64,000 nt of DNA, from contig NZ_JAPEOS010000003.1 in the NCBI RefSeq assembly GCF_026340975.1, forward strand, positions 124,001-188,000, read 5' to 3'. Made by a program: the position numbers and the translations under genes. The notes under the pieces were generated by a model that was not told where the DNA came from, did no database searches, and saw only the letters and a list, made by a program, of their open reading frames with translations. Shown here piece by piece: positions 16,528-24,836 of the stretch. The number at the start of each line of letters is the position of its first letter. Within the stretch, counting starts at the first letter, position 1. This DNA is from Streptomyces sp. NBC_01214. Its GTDB lineage: Bacteria > Actinomycetota > Actinomycetes > Streptomycetales > Streptomycetaceae.

Positions 16528-18678
16528 TTGTCCCGCCACCAGCGCCGCCGGCAGTCCCTGCTCAGGCCGCGCCGACTGGCCGCGCCACCGCTGCGCTTCT
16601 TCATGCCGCTGTCGCTGCTGGCCTGCCTGCTGGCGCTCCTCGTCCTGCGCGGCCTCGCCACCAACGAGGCGTTCCACGACTCCCGGATCGCGATCTCGGT
16701 CGACAAGACGACCGTGCCGGAGAAGCTGCTCAAGGGCGGTCCGGTCATCGACGCGCGCGGAGCCAAGAACGAGCACCCGGTGAGCTACCACATCCCCGAC
16801 CGGACCGCGGTGCTGAGCTTCGACGACGGCCCCTCGCCGGAGTGGACCCCGAAGATCCTGGAGGTGCTCGCCGCCCGCAAGGTGCGGGCGGACTTCTTCG
16901 TGACCGGCGCGATGACCACGCGCAATCCCGAGCTGATCCGCCAGATCGTCGCGGGCGGCCACGAACTCGGCGTGCACACCTTCACCCACCCCGACCTGGT
17001 GTACCAGTCCCATGCCCGGATCAGCTGGGAGCTGGCGCAGACACAGCTGGCACTTGCCGGGGTCGCGGGCGTCCACTCCGCGCTGTTCCGCCCGCCGTAC
17101 TCCTCCGACGCCACCGCGATGGACGATTGGAACTATCCGGTCATCAAGTACGTCGGCGCGCGCGGCTACCTCACCGCGTTCATCGACCGCGACACCGACG
17201 ACTGGAAGCGCCCCGGCGTGGACGCCATCGTCAAGGCGGCGATGCCGGCCAAGCCCGGTGCCGGTGCGCTGATCCTGCTGCACGACGCGGGTGGCGACCG
17301 TACCCAGACCCTCGCCGCGCTCGTGCAGATCATCGACCGTCTGCAGGCCCAGGGCTACCGCTTCACCACCATCTCCGAGGCGCTCGGCGCCTCCAGCGCG
17401 ACGGTGCCGGTGAGCGGATTCCAGCTGTGGGCGGGCAAGGGGTTCATCTGGGCCACCCAGGTCGCCGTGCACACCCTGCCGGTGCTGGTCTGGCTGCTGG
17501 CCCTCGTCGGCTTCCTCAACTTCGGCCGCTTCGCGCTGATGATCGTTCTTGCACCGATCCACGCCCGCCGCTCCAAGCGGCGCGACGCCTGGGGACCACC
17601 GGTGACCGAACGGGTCACCGTACTGGTCCCGGCCTACAACGAACGCGAGTGCATAGCCAACACCCTCCACTCCCTGGCCGCCAGTGACCATCCGATCGAG
17701 GTGATCGTCATCGACGACGGCTCCACGGACGGCACGGCGGACATGGTCGAGGAGATGGCCATGCCGTTCGTCCGGTTGATCCGCCAGGTCAACGGCGGCA
17801 AGTCCAGCGCGCTCAACACCGGTATCGCGGCGGCCTCGCACGACATCATCGTGATGATGGACGGCGACACCGTCTTCGAGCCGTCCACCGTGCGCGAGCT
17901 GGTCCAGCCCTTCGGCGATCCGGCGATCGGCGCGGTCGCGGGCAACGCCAAGGTCGGCAACCGCGAGAGCCTGATCGGCGCCTGGCAGCACATCGAGTAC
18001 GTCCTCGGCCACAACCTCGACCGCCGGATGTACGACGTGCTGGGCGTCATCCCGACCATCCCCGGCGCGGTCGGCGCCTTCCGCAAGGAGGCCCTGCGCC
18101 GGGTCGGCGGGATGAGTGACGACACCCTCGCCGAGGACACCGACATCACCATCGCGATGCTCTGCGACGGCTGGCGGGTCGTCTACGCCGAGCACGCCCG
18201 CGCCTGGACCGAGGCGCCCACCAGCCTTCCGCAGCTCTGGTCCCAGCGCTACCGCTGGAGCTACGGCAGCATGCAGGCGATGTGGAAGCACCGGGGCGCG
18301 GTGACCTCCCGCGGGCCGGCCGGCCGCTTCGGGCGACTCGGGCTACCGCTCGTCGTGCTGTTCGGCGTGGTGGCCCCGCTCCTGGCACCGCTCGTCGACA
18401 TGTTCCTGCTGTACGGCGTGCTGTTCGGGGACGCCCCGATCACCCTCACCAGCTGGGGCGGCTTCATCCTGCTCCAGGCCGCCCTGTCCTGGTACGCCTT
18501 CCGGCTCGACCGCGAGAAGCCCTGGCACCTGATCAGCCTGCCGATCCAGCAACTGGTCTACCGGCAGCTCATGTACATCGTCCTGTTGCAGTCCGCGATC
18601 ACGGCGCTGACCGGTGGCCGGCTGCGCTGGCAGAAGCTCCGGCGCACCGGCGAGGTCGTCGTACCGGTGGAGGCCTGA
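16528..18678 (+). CDS. Bifunctional polysaccharide deacetylase / GT2 glycosyltransferase (MatB-like)
   Basis: 716 residues from TTG 16528, with AGGAG 6 nt upstream. After an N-terminal membrane helix comes a NodB-type deacetylase domain: SFDDGPSP near residue 97 (metal and catalytic Asp), HTFTHPD near 150 (two metal His), RPPYSSD and LLHDAGG. A second helix near 315-345 leads to a processive GT2 domain: VLVPAYNERE (363), VIDDGSTDGT (393), MDGDTVFEP (445), EDTD (535) and the QRYRW motif (572), followed by C-terminal helices. This layout matches Streptomyces MatB-type proteins, which make and deacetylate a poly-N-acetylglucosamine-like surface polymer that promotes mycelial aggregation. The assignment is from family knowledge. 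Confidence 0.88.
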   Translation: MSRHQRRRQSLLRPRRLAAPPLRFFMPLSLLACLLALLVLRGLATNEAFHDSRIAISVDKTTVPEKLLKGGPVIDARGAKNEHPVSYHIPDRTAVLSFDDGPSPEWTPKILEVLAARKVRADFFVTGAMTTRNPELIRQIVAGGHELGVHTFTHPDLVYQSHARISWELAQTQLALAGVAGVHSALFRPPYSSDATAMDDWNYPVIKYVGARGYLTAFIDRDTDDWKRPGVDAIVKAAMPAKPGAGALILLHDAGGDRTQTLAALVQIIDRLQAQGYRFTTISEALGASSATVPVSGFQLWAGKGFIWATQVAVHTLPVLVWLLALVGFLNFGRFALMIVLAPIHARRSKRRDAWGPPVTERVTVLVPAYNERECIANTLHSLAASDHPIEVIVIDDGSTDGTADMVEEMAMPFVRLIRQVNGGKSSALNTGIAAASHDIIVMMDGDTVFEPSTVRELVQPFGDPAIGAVAGNAKVGNRESLIGAWQHIEYVLGHNLDRRMYDVLGVIPTIPGAVGAFRKEALRRVGGMSDDTLAEDTDITIAMLCDGWRVVYAEHARAWTEAPTSLPQLWSQRYRWSYGSMQAMWKHRGAVTSRGPAGRFGRLGLPLVVLFGVVAPLLAPLVDMFLLYGVLFGDAPITLTSWGGFILLQAALSWYAFRLDREKPWHLISLPIQQLVYRQLMYIVLLQSAITALTGGRLRWQKLRRTGEVVVPVEA

Positions 18679-18680
18679 CC

Positions 18681-19967
18681 GTGAGCGCATCCTTCGACCT
18701 CGGTCGCACCGGGGACACCGTGCAGTTGCGGGTTCCGGCCGCACTGCGAGCTGAGCCGGGGCGGAATCCCGCCCTGGAGCCGACACCTGCGCCGGAGCTG
18801 CGGGCGCAGCCGCCGACCGAACACAAGGGCGGCCGGGACCGCTATCTCGACCTGCTGCGCGCGCTGGCACTGGGCCGCGTGGTGCTCTACCACAACTTCG
18901 GCTGGTTCTGGCTGCCCCTCGTCTTCCCGTCGATGGGCGTGATGTTCGCGCTGGCCGGCTCGCTGATGGCCCGCTCGCTCAGCCGTCCCGCCCTTGGCGT
19001 GGTCCGCGGCCGACTGCGCCGCCTGCTGCCGCCGATGTGGCTGTTCGGCGCCATCATGATCGGCCTCCAGATCCATGCCGGCTGGGGCCCCCGGTCCGAG
19101 GGCCACCCCACCTGGTGGTGGGCCAAGCTGGCCTTCTGGATCCTGCCGCTGAGCACCCCGCCGTACGCGGAGGAGCTGGCCGGCTTCCCGTTCGTCGAAG
19201 ACACCTGGGCAGCGCAGGTCATCGTCCCGCTCTGGTACCTGCGCGCGTACCTGTGGTACGTCCTTCTCTCGCCGCTGCTGCTCCGGGCACTGCGACGGTT
19301 CCCGGTGGCGACGCTGTCCGCTCCGCTGGCGATGGTGATCGTCATGAACGTGTTCTTCGCCGACCAGGAGTTCGTCTACGGCCGGGTCTGGGAGACCGCC
19401 AACGACTTCGCCACCTTCGGCGCCTGCTGGATCCTCGGCATGGCCCACCAGGAGGGGTTGCTGAAGAAGATCCCGCAGTACGTGCTGCCGTCCGTCGCAC
19501 CGCTGATCATGGTGGCCGGCTTCTGGTACCTGCAGACCCGTCCGGTCGACCCGACCGTGACGACCGACATCGAGGCCTGGCCCATAGCCCAGGCCCTGTG
19601 GTCCTTCGGCTCCGTCGCCCTCCTGCTCCACGTCAGCCCGTACTGGGAGCGCTGGCCCAGGCCGCTGGAACGCTGGAACGGCCTGGTCAGCCTGCTCAAC
19701 GCGCGCGCCGTCAGCGTCTACCTCTGGCACCAAGTCGCCCTGGTGGCCGCCGTCCCGCTGATCGACCCGCTCTGGAGCGTGCCCTTCGTCTACGCGCACT
19801 TCCAGTGGCTGCTGGCCAGCCAATGGTTCACGCTGCTGGTGGCGCTCCCGCTGCTCGTGCTGTTCGTGCTGGCCTTCGGCTGGGTGGAGGACGTGGCCGC
19901 CAAGCGCTCGCCGCGGCTCTTCCCCTACCCGCGCCGCGGACGGGGCAGGCGCCGTGCCGCCGACTGA
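18681..19967 (+). CDS. Membrane acyltransferase (acyltransferase-3 family)
   Basis: 428 residues from GTG 18681, 2 bp after the preceding stop, so clearly in the same operon. An N-terminal proline-rich tail is followed by RDRYLDLLRALALGRVVLYH, the characteristic first helix of acyltransferase-3 proteins (catalytic His region), and about ten membrane segments. The C-terminal helix reads NARAVSVYLWHQVALVAAVP, the usual YLWH motif of the family. These enzymes O-acetylate or O-acylate cell-surface sugars. The operon context suggests it modifies the polymer made by the upstream synthase/deacetylase. Confidence 0.87.
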   Translation: MSASFDLGRTGDTVQLRVPAALRAEPGRNPALEPTPAPELRAQPPTEHKGGRDRYLDLLRALALGRVVLYHNFGWFWLPLVFPSMGVMFALAGSLMARSLSRPALGVVRGRLRRLLPPMWLFGAIMIGLQIHAGWGPRSEGHPTWWWAKLAFWILPLSTPPYAEELAGFPFVEDTWAAQVIVPLWYLRAYLWYVLLSPLLLRALRRFPVATLSAPLAMVIVMNVFFADQEFVYGRVWETANDFATFGACWILGMAHQEGLLKKIPQYVLPSVAPLIMVAGFWYLQTRPVDPTVTTDIEAWPIAQALWSFGSVALLLHVSPYWERWPRPLERWNGLVSLLNARAVSVYLWHQVALVAAVPLIDPLWSVPFVYAHFQWLLASQWFTLLVALPLLVLFVLAFGWVEDVAAKRSPRLFPYPRRGRGRRRAAD

Positions 19968-19994
19968 CCGGGCCACCCGGGTTCCCACCCGCAC

Positions 19995-20888
19995 CTACGA
20001 GGGCGCGTCCGTGGGGGTCGTCGCCGGGGGTTCGGCGCGGATGCCCGTGACGACCACCGTGATGAGGCAGAACGCGATGACCGTCTCCGCCCAGAGGAAG
20101 GCGATGTAGTCGAGCAGGCAGCCGATGGGCGGGGAGCCCGGGGCCGTGTTGCGGAAGGCGGCCAGCGCGAAGAGGGTGGCGGCCATCCAGCCGAGGGCGG
20201 GCCAGGTCAGGCCCTTGCGGCGGGTGACCAGGTACCAGCCGCCGATCAGGACCGAGACGGCGAGCGCCCACATGGCGAGCATCATGAAGATCGCGAAGAT
20301 GAAGACGCTGTTGGACCGGGCCAGTTCGATGTCGAGGACCGCGATGCCCTGCACCGTGGAAGCGTCGACCGTCGCCGAGAACAGGACGTCGTTGTTGGAG
20401 AGCGTGACCCGGACCGGGACCTTCTCGCCGCCGAGCACCGCACCGAATTCGACGTCCGCCCCGTAGGCGTCGAACGGGTAGTCCGTGATCGAGCCGCCCG
20501 TCAGGGCCACGGGCACGTCCATCGTGGAGATGCGCTGGTGCGCCTTGAAGGTCAGGTCGCCCCGGGTGGCCGTCGAGGTCTGGACGGTGAGGTCCTCGGT
20601 GGGGGAGACCCCGTCGGCCTCGGCCAGGGCGCCCCGGGGAGTGACCAGGACGCGCAGCGTCATCTCGCGGCCCGCGGCGTCGACGCGCTGGATCGTGGCG
20701 TTGACGTCGATGCGGTCCCGGTCGGCACGCCCCGCCGTGTACACCGTGTCCAGGGCCTGGCGTTCCCCGAACTGGAGCCACGCTCCCACCATGACCGCCG
20801 CGACGATGGCGATCAGGACCAGGCCCGGCAGCAGCGGGACGCGGCGCGCGGGGCGCGCGGGGCGTGCGGGGCGGTGGGAGTTCGACAC
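19995..20888 (-). CDS. DUF4436-family membrane protein
   Basis: 297 residues from GTG 20888. It has a Pro/Arg/Ala-rich N-terminus, a helix (LLPGLVLIAIVAAVMVGAWL), a beta-rich extracytoplasmic domain (about 50-190) and three or four C-terminal helices (VFIFAIFMMLAMWALAVSVL onward). This layout and segments such as SITDYPFDAYGADVEFG correspond to actinobacterial DUF4436 proteins, whose function is not established. The next gene upstream (agmatine-deiminase-like, 20947) is on the same strand 58 bp away, so the pair may be co-transcribed from box A. Confidence 0.75.
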   Translation of the reverse strand: MSNSHRPARPARPARRVPLLPGLVLIAIVAAVMVGAWLQFGERQALDTVYTAGRADRDRIDVNATIQRVDAAGREMTLRVLVTPRGALAEADGVSPTEDLTVQTSTATRGDLTFKAHQRISTMDVPVALTGGSITDYPFDAYGADVEFGAVLGGEKVPVRVTLSNNDVLFSATVDASTVQGIAVLDIELARSNSVFIFAIFMMLAMWALAVSVLIGGWYLVTRRKGLTWPALGWMAATLFALAAFRNTAPGSPPIGCLLDYIAFLWAETVIAFCLITVVVTGIRAEPPATTPTDAPS

Positions 20889-20946
20889 GGTGTCTCCGGT
20901 GGTGCGGGGGCGCGGGGCGCGGGTGCGGGGCGCGTGCGGGCGCGGA

Positions 20947-22104
20947 TCAGGCGGCGGGCTTGCCGGGCTGGTCGTGGGTGGAGCAGTGGATGCCGCCGCC
21001 GCCCGAGGCGATGGTGTCGATCTTCACCATGACGACGTCCCGCTTCGGGAAGTGCTCCCGCAGGATGCCGCGGGCGCGGTCGTCCGCCTTGCGGTCGCCG
21101 AACTGGGGCATGAACACCGAGTCGTTGGCGACGTAGAAGTTGGCGTAGGTGGAGACGAAGTCGTCTCCCTCTCCCGTGATCCGGTTCAGGTCGGGCTGCG
21201 GCAGGTCGATGACCTCGAAACGGCGGCCGCGGGCGTCCGTCGCGTTCGACAGAACGGACTTCGCCTGGTCGGCGGAGCGGGACCAGGAGTCCGGCGGGGT
21301 GCTGGGGTGGGCGCGGTCCAGCAGCACCACACCGGGGGCGGTGAAGCGTACGAGGCTGTCCACGTGCGCGTCGGTGATGTCCTCGCCGCGCACGCCGGCC
21401 AGCCAGATGACCTTCTGGACGCCCAGGGTCTGCTTGAGCTCGGCCTCGATGGTGTCCCGGGACTTCCCCTTGTTGCGGTTGTCGTTGACGATCGAGCTCT
21501 CGGTGACCATCAGGGTGCCCTCGCCGTCGGTCTCGAAGGAACCGCCCTCGGCGACGAGCGGGGCCTGCACCCTGGGGATCTGGTACTTCTGCAGCAGCAG
21601 GCGCCCGACCTGGGCGTCGTTGGTGTGCTCCTGCTTGTTGCCCCAGCCGTTGAAGTTGAAGTCGACGCCGACGACCTTGGTGCCCTCCTCGACGAACACG
21701 GGGACGGTGTCGCGGGCCCACAGGTCGTCGACGGCCAGGGGGATCACCTCGACCTGGGAGCCGACGGCCTTCTGGGCCGCGGCCACCTGGTCGGGCCGCG
21801 CCATCATGATCACTTCTTCGTAGTCGCCGACAGCCCGGGCGATCCGCGCGATGTCCTCGCGCACGTAGGGCAGGTCCTGCTCCCAGACCGAGGCGAGGGC
21901 CGGCCAGGACATGAAGGTGCGGGTGTGGCTCTCCCACTCGGCGCCGAACCGGCGCTTTCCGTCCGCGCTGGGCTGGGAGGAGCCGGCGGCGCCGGGCCGC
22001 GTACCGGACTCGGCGGGACCGCAGGCCGCCGCACCGAAGACGGCGGCGCCGATCCCGGCGAAGGTACGGAGGACGGACCGGCGGGTGGGGGGAGTGAACG
22101 ACAC
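20947..22104 (-). CDS. Agmatine-deiminase family enzyme, exported lipoprotein (copy 1)
   Basis: 385 residues from GTG 22104 (GGAG 6 nt upstream); a longer frame from 22215 lacks a signal-like start. The N-terminus has a twin-arginine motif (TRRSVLRTFAG) and a lipobox (GAAACGP), so a Tat-exported lipoprotein is expected. The PF04371 (agmatine deiminase/Porphyromonas PAD) catalytic set is intact: DDLWARD, EGGSFETDG, DAHVD and GGGGIHC with its nucleophilic Cys near the C-terminus. The family hydrolyses guanidino groups, agmatine to N-carbamoylputrescine plus ammonia, or peptidyl-arginine to citrulline. An exported location suggests extracellular substrates. Box A lies about 170 bp upstream and TetR1 precedes it on the same strand. 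Confidence 0.88.
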   Translation of the reverse strand: MSFTPPTRRSVLRTFAGIGAAVFGAAACGPAESGTRPGAAGSSQPSADGKRRFGAEWESHTRTFMSWPALASVWEQDLPYVREDIARIARAVGDYEEVIMMARPDQVAAAQKAVGSQVEVIPLAVDDLWARDTVPVFVEEGTKVVGVDFNFNGWGNKQEHTNDAQVGRLLLQKYQIPRVQAPLVAEGGSFETDGEGTLMVTESSIVNDNRNKGKSRDTIEAELKQTLGVQKVIWLAGVRGEDITDAHVDSLVRFTAPGVVLLDRAHPSTPPDSWSRSADQAKSVLSNATDARGRRFEVIDLPQPDLNRITGEGDDFVSTYANFYVANDSVFMPQFGDRKADDRARGILREHFPKRDVVMVKIDTIASGGGGIHCSTHDQPGKPAA

Positions 22105-22272
22105 GGGGGACTCCGATCGTGTGCTGGCGGAGCGAGAGGCGTCCGGCCAGGGCGGGCACGGGAGGCGTGGCAAGCCGGCGAGCCGGGCCCTATCCAAAGG
22201 GTGCACGCTTTGCACCGAGAACGTCCGGTACGCACGGGAAAGTGGTGCGGCCGGATGTCGTCCACTGTCGTA

Positions 22273-22292
22273 CTGACTGGAATTTCAGTCAA
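22273..22292 (-). promoter_or_regulatory. Operator-like box A (deiminase 1 promoter)
   Basis: On the minus strand it reads TTGACTGAAATTCCAGTCAG, an imperfect inverted repeat. TTGACT fits a -35 hexamer, and 17 nt further is GACAGT (22269-22264) as a candidate -10, directing transcription towards deiminase 1. It is the same element as boxes B-E. A 6-bp hairpin (GGTGCA/TGCACC, 22200-22216) lies in the presumed leader. Confidence 0.65.
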
Positions 22293-22293
22293 T

Positions 22294-22890
22294 TTACGTG
22301 GTGAAGGAACCGAGTCGGTCGATCTCGACTCCGATCGCCCCGCGCATCAGGTCGCGGGCGTGCGCCACGGGCAGCAGGCCGCTCAGCCAGCGGCTGCTCA
22401 GACCCTCCAGGAGGGCGGTCAGCCGCTCGGCGGCGGCGCCGACGGCAGCGCCCGGCGCGGCCGGGCACGCGGCGGCCAGCAGGTTGGCGACCTCCTCCAC
22501 CCAGGCCGCGCCGGCCGCGGTGAGTTCCTCGCGCAGTTCCGGGTCGAAGATCGTGTGGGCCCGCAGCTCCCCCCAGGCCGTGCTGTTCTCGCGCACTTCG
22601 GGCAGGTCCTGGAACTCGAGCAGCAGGATCCGCTCCAAGAGCCGGCGCGGGTCCGTCGCGGGGAGCGCGGCGCCCACTCCGCCCGCGGCGCCCGTGTAGC
22701 GGTCGGCCCGGTCGCCGATGAAGGCCAGGGCGTGCCGCAGGATGCCGGTCCGGTCCTTGAAGTGGTAGTAGATCAAGGCGGTCGACACGCCGGCCTCGGC
22801 GGCCAGGTCGCCCACCCGCAGCCCGCGGACCCCGCGCCTGGCGATGACCCGGGCGGCGCCCTCCAGGATGGCCCTTCTTCGATCCGACAC
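22294..22890 (-). CDS. TetR-family regulator of the deiminase locus (TetR1)
   Basis: 198 residues from GTG 22890 (GGAGG 8 nt upstream). The DNA-binding domain includes ARRGVRGLRVGDLAAEAGVS followed by TALIYYHFKDRTG. This is nearly identical to TetR2 at 26126, with only three or four differences across the helix-turn-helix, so both should read the same operator. The C-terminal domain also matches TetR2 (VRENSTAWGELRA, ERLTALLEGLSSRWLSG). Box B lies 47 bp upstream of its start and box A just beyond its stop, consistent with autoregulation and control of deiminase 1. The ligand is unknown; a guanidino compound or polyamine is a reasonable guess. Confidence 0.9.
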   Translation of the reverse strand: MSDRRRAILEGAARVIARRGVRGLRVGDLAAEAGVSTALIYYHFKDRTGILRHALAFIGDRADRYTGAAGGVGAALPATDPRRLLERILLLEFQDLPEVRENSTAWGELRAHTIFDPELREELTAAGAAWVEEVANLLAAACPAAPGAAVGAAAERLTALLEGLSSRWLSGLLPVAHARDLMRGAIGVEIDRLGSFTT

Positions 22891-22936
22891 TGGGTGATCC
22901 TCCCTTCTGGCGGTGTGCGTCTCGCATTGTCACACA

Positions 22937-22956
22937 TTGACTGAAACTTTAGTTAG
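22937..22956 (+). promoter_or_regulatory. Operator-like box B (TetR1 / kinase divergent promoter)
   Basis: TTGACTGAAACTTTAGTTAG, the most degenerate of the five boxes in its right half. On the plus strand TTGACT is followed after 17 nt by CACGAT (22960-22965), a fair -10, placing the kinase gene (23006) under this site. On the other strand it lies 47 bp upstream of the TetR1 start, as expected for autoregulation. Confidence 0.55.
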
Positions 22957-23005
22957 CGGCACGATGCGCCCCAGGTCATTGCCGCATCGTTGAAAGAGCC
23001 ACCGC

Positions 23006-24721
23006 ATGTTCGCTCAGCTTCCCGGCGTACAGTCCGCCCTCACGGCCCTGTCCGCCGACGACCCCCACGAGATCGGTGGCTACCGCCTCCACGCCCGGCT
23101 CGGCTCCGGCGGCATGGGGGTGGTCTACCTGGCGTACACGCCGGGCGGCCGGCCCATCGCGCTGAAGGCAGTCCGGCGCGAGTTCGCCGCGGACCCGGAG
23201 TTCCGCGAGCGCTTCGCCCAGGAGGTGGCGAGCGCCCGCCGGATCCACGGCCTCTTCACGGCGCAGGTGGTCGACTCGGGCGAGGACGACCACACCCCGT
23301 GGCTGGCCACGGCATACGTGCCCGGCCCCTCGCTGCACCAGGTCGTGCAGCGGCACGGGCCGCTGCCGGTGCGCACGGTGCTGCTGCTCGTCGCCGGCAT
23401 CGCCGAGGCCCTCCAGGAGATCCACCGGGTGGGCGTCGTGCACCGGGACCTCAAGCCGGCGAACGTGCTCATCGCGGGGGACGGGCCGCGGGTGATCGAC
23501 TTCGGTATCGCGCGCGCCGCCGACGCCGCCGCCCTGACCGGCGTGGGCCTGCGGATCGGCACCGCCGCCTTCATGGCGCCGGAGCAGGCGCTGGGCCACC
23601 CGGTGACGCCGGCGACCGACGTGTTCGCCCTCGGGGCGCTCGCCGGGTTCGTGGCGGCCGGGGTCCCGCCCTTCGGGAACGGGCCGGAGTCCGGCGCCCT
23701 GTACCGGGTCGTCCACGAGCACCCGGACCTCGGCCGGATCCCGCGCGAGCTGCACGACCTGCTGTCCTGGTGCCTGGCCAAGTCTCCGCAGGACCGTCCC
23801 ACGACCGCCGATCTGATCGCGGCCGTCCACGCGCACCCCCTCGTGGGTCCGCGGCCGGAGTTCACCGACGGCTGGCTGCCCCGGCCGGTGCTGGAGGAGG
23901 TCGGGGGCCGGGCGGACGCCGGCCCGGCCGGCGAGCCCGCGGGGTCAGGCCCGTCCGCGGGGTCCGGCCCGTCCGCGGGGTCCGGTCGGCCGGGGCCGCC
24001 CGTACCCGTACCCGTACCCGTACCGGAGCACCTCCAGGCGACGAGGGCGGCGGCCGCATACCCCGCCCCCGGGCCGGGCGGGACCATGCCGTACGCCCCG
24101 GCCCCCGCCCCGGGCCCGGCCCCGAGCCCTGCTCCGGCGGCCCCCGTGACCCCGGCGGCCCCCGTGACCCCGGCGACCCCGGCGCGCCGTGACCGTCGGC
24201 GCGATCGGAGCCGGCTGCCCGCGGTCGCCCTGGCCGCCGCGGCGCTGCTGGCCTGCGGAGGCGGCGCCTACTGGTTCGGCTTCCCCCCGGAGGAGGGCGA
24301 CGCCCCCGCCGCGGAACCCACCGCCGCCCCGCCCCGACCGGCGACCTCCGCGTACGTGCCCGGATACGCGCAGGCCGAGCTCACCGCCCCGGATTCCGGT
24401 TACGAGTTCGACCTGCGCGCTGGGAAGGTGGTTCCCGTCGAGACCGCCGCTTGGTACCTCGCACGCGGCTCAGACGCCTTCCTGCTCTCCGAGGAGTCCG
24501 ACGCCTTCGTGGCCGACGGAAGCGGAGAGCTGACCCCGGACGACTGTGCGCGGGGCATCGAGACCCGGCCCGTGACGACCCTGCCCTTCAAGACGCTCGC
24601 GAAGGAGCGCCCCTTCTGCGTGCGAAGCCCTGACCAGCGGGAAGTCGTGATCGTACGGCTCATCGAGGCCACCTCCGCAGGGTCCGTGACGATCGCCGTC
24701 GACCACTTCCGCAAGAGCTGA
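23006..24721 (+). CDS. Membrane-anchored Ser/Thr protein kinase
   Basis: 571 residues from ATG 23006. The N-terminal Hanks-type kinase domain (about 25-285) has the glycine loop LGSGGMGVVY, the lysine ALKAV, catalytic loop HRDLKPAN near 146, DFGIARA near 165 and APEQA near 190. A long Pro/Ala/Gly/Ser linker with short repeats (SAGSGPSAGSG, PVPVPVPVP, PVTPAAPVTPA) leads to a membrane helix near 405-420 and a 150-residue extracytoplasmic domain without PASTA repeats that I cannot assign. It may sense something outside the cell. It starts 50 bp downstream of box B, so it is probably part of the deiminase regulon, unusual for such kinases. Confidence 0.9.
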   Translation: MFAQLPGVQSALTALSADDPHEIGGYRLHARLGSGGMGVVYLAYTPGGRPIALKAVRREFAADPEFRERFAQEVASARRIHGLFTAQVVDSGEDDHTPWLATAYVPGPSLHQVVQRHGPLPVRTVLLLVAGIAEALQEIHRVGVVHRDLKPANVLIAGDGPRVIDFGIARAADAAALTGVGLRIGTAAFMAPEQALGHPVTPATDVFALGALAGFVAAGVPPFGNGPESGALYRVVHEHPDLGRIPRELHDLLSWCLAKSPQDRPTTADLIAAVHAHPLVGPRPEFTDGWLPRPVLEEVGGRADAGPAGEPAGSGPSAGSGPSAGSGRPGPPVPVPVPVPEHLQATRAAAAYPAPGPGGTMPYAPAPAPGPAPSPAPAAPVTPAAPVTPATPARRDRRRDRSRLPAVALAAAALLACGGGAYWFGFPPEEGDAPAAEPTAAPPRPATSAYVPGYAQAELTAPDSGYEFDLRAGKVVPVETAAWYLARGSDAFLLSEESDAFVADGSGELTPDDCARGIETRPVTTLPFKTLAKERPFCVRSPDQREVVIVRLIEATSAGSVTIAVDHFRKS

Positions 24722-24771
24722 TCCGCGGAAGCGGAACAGGGTCCACGGGGCAGGTCGACACGCAGGAAAGG

Positions 24772-24791
24772 TTGACTGAATTTTCAGTTAA
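24772..24791 (+). promoter_or_regulatory. Operator-like box C (deiminase 2 promoter)
   Basis: TTGACTGAATTTTCAGTTAA, 45 bp upstream of ATG 24837. TTGACT is followed after 17 nt by AAGGAT (24795-24800), a plausible -10. A repressor bound here would cover the -35 region. Confidence 0.7.
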
Positions 24792-24836
24792 GGCAAGGAT
24801 GCCGTCCATCCCGCCCCTCCTCATCAGGGAGTCACC

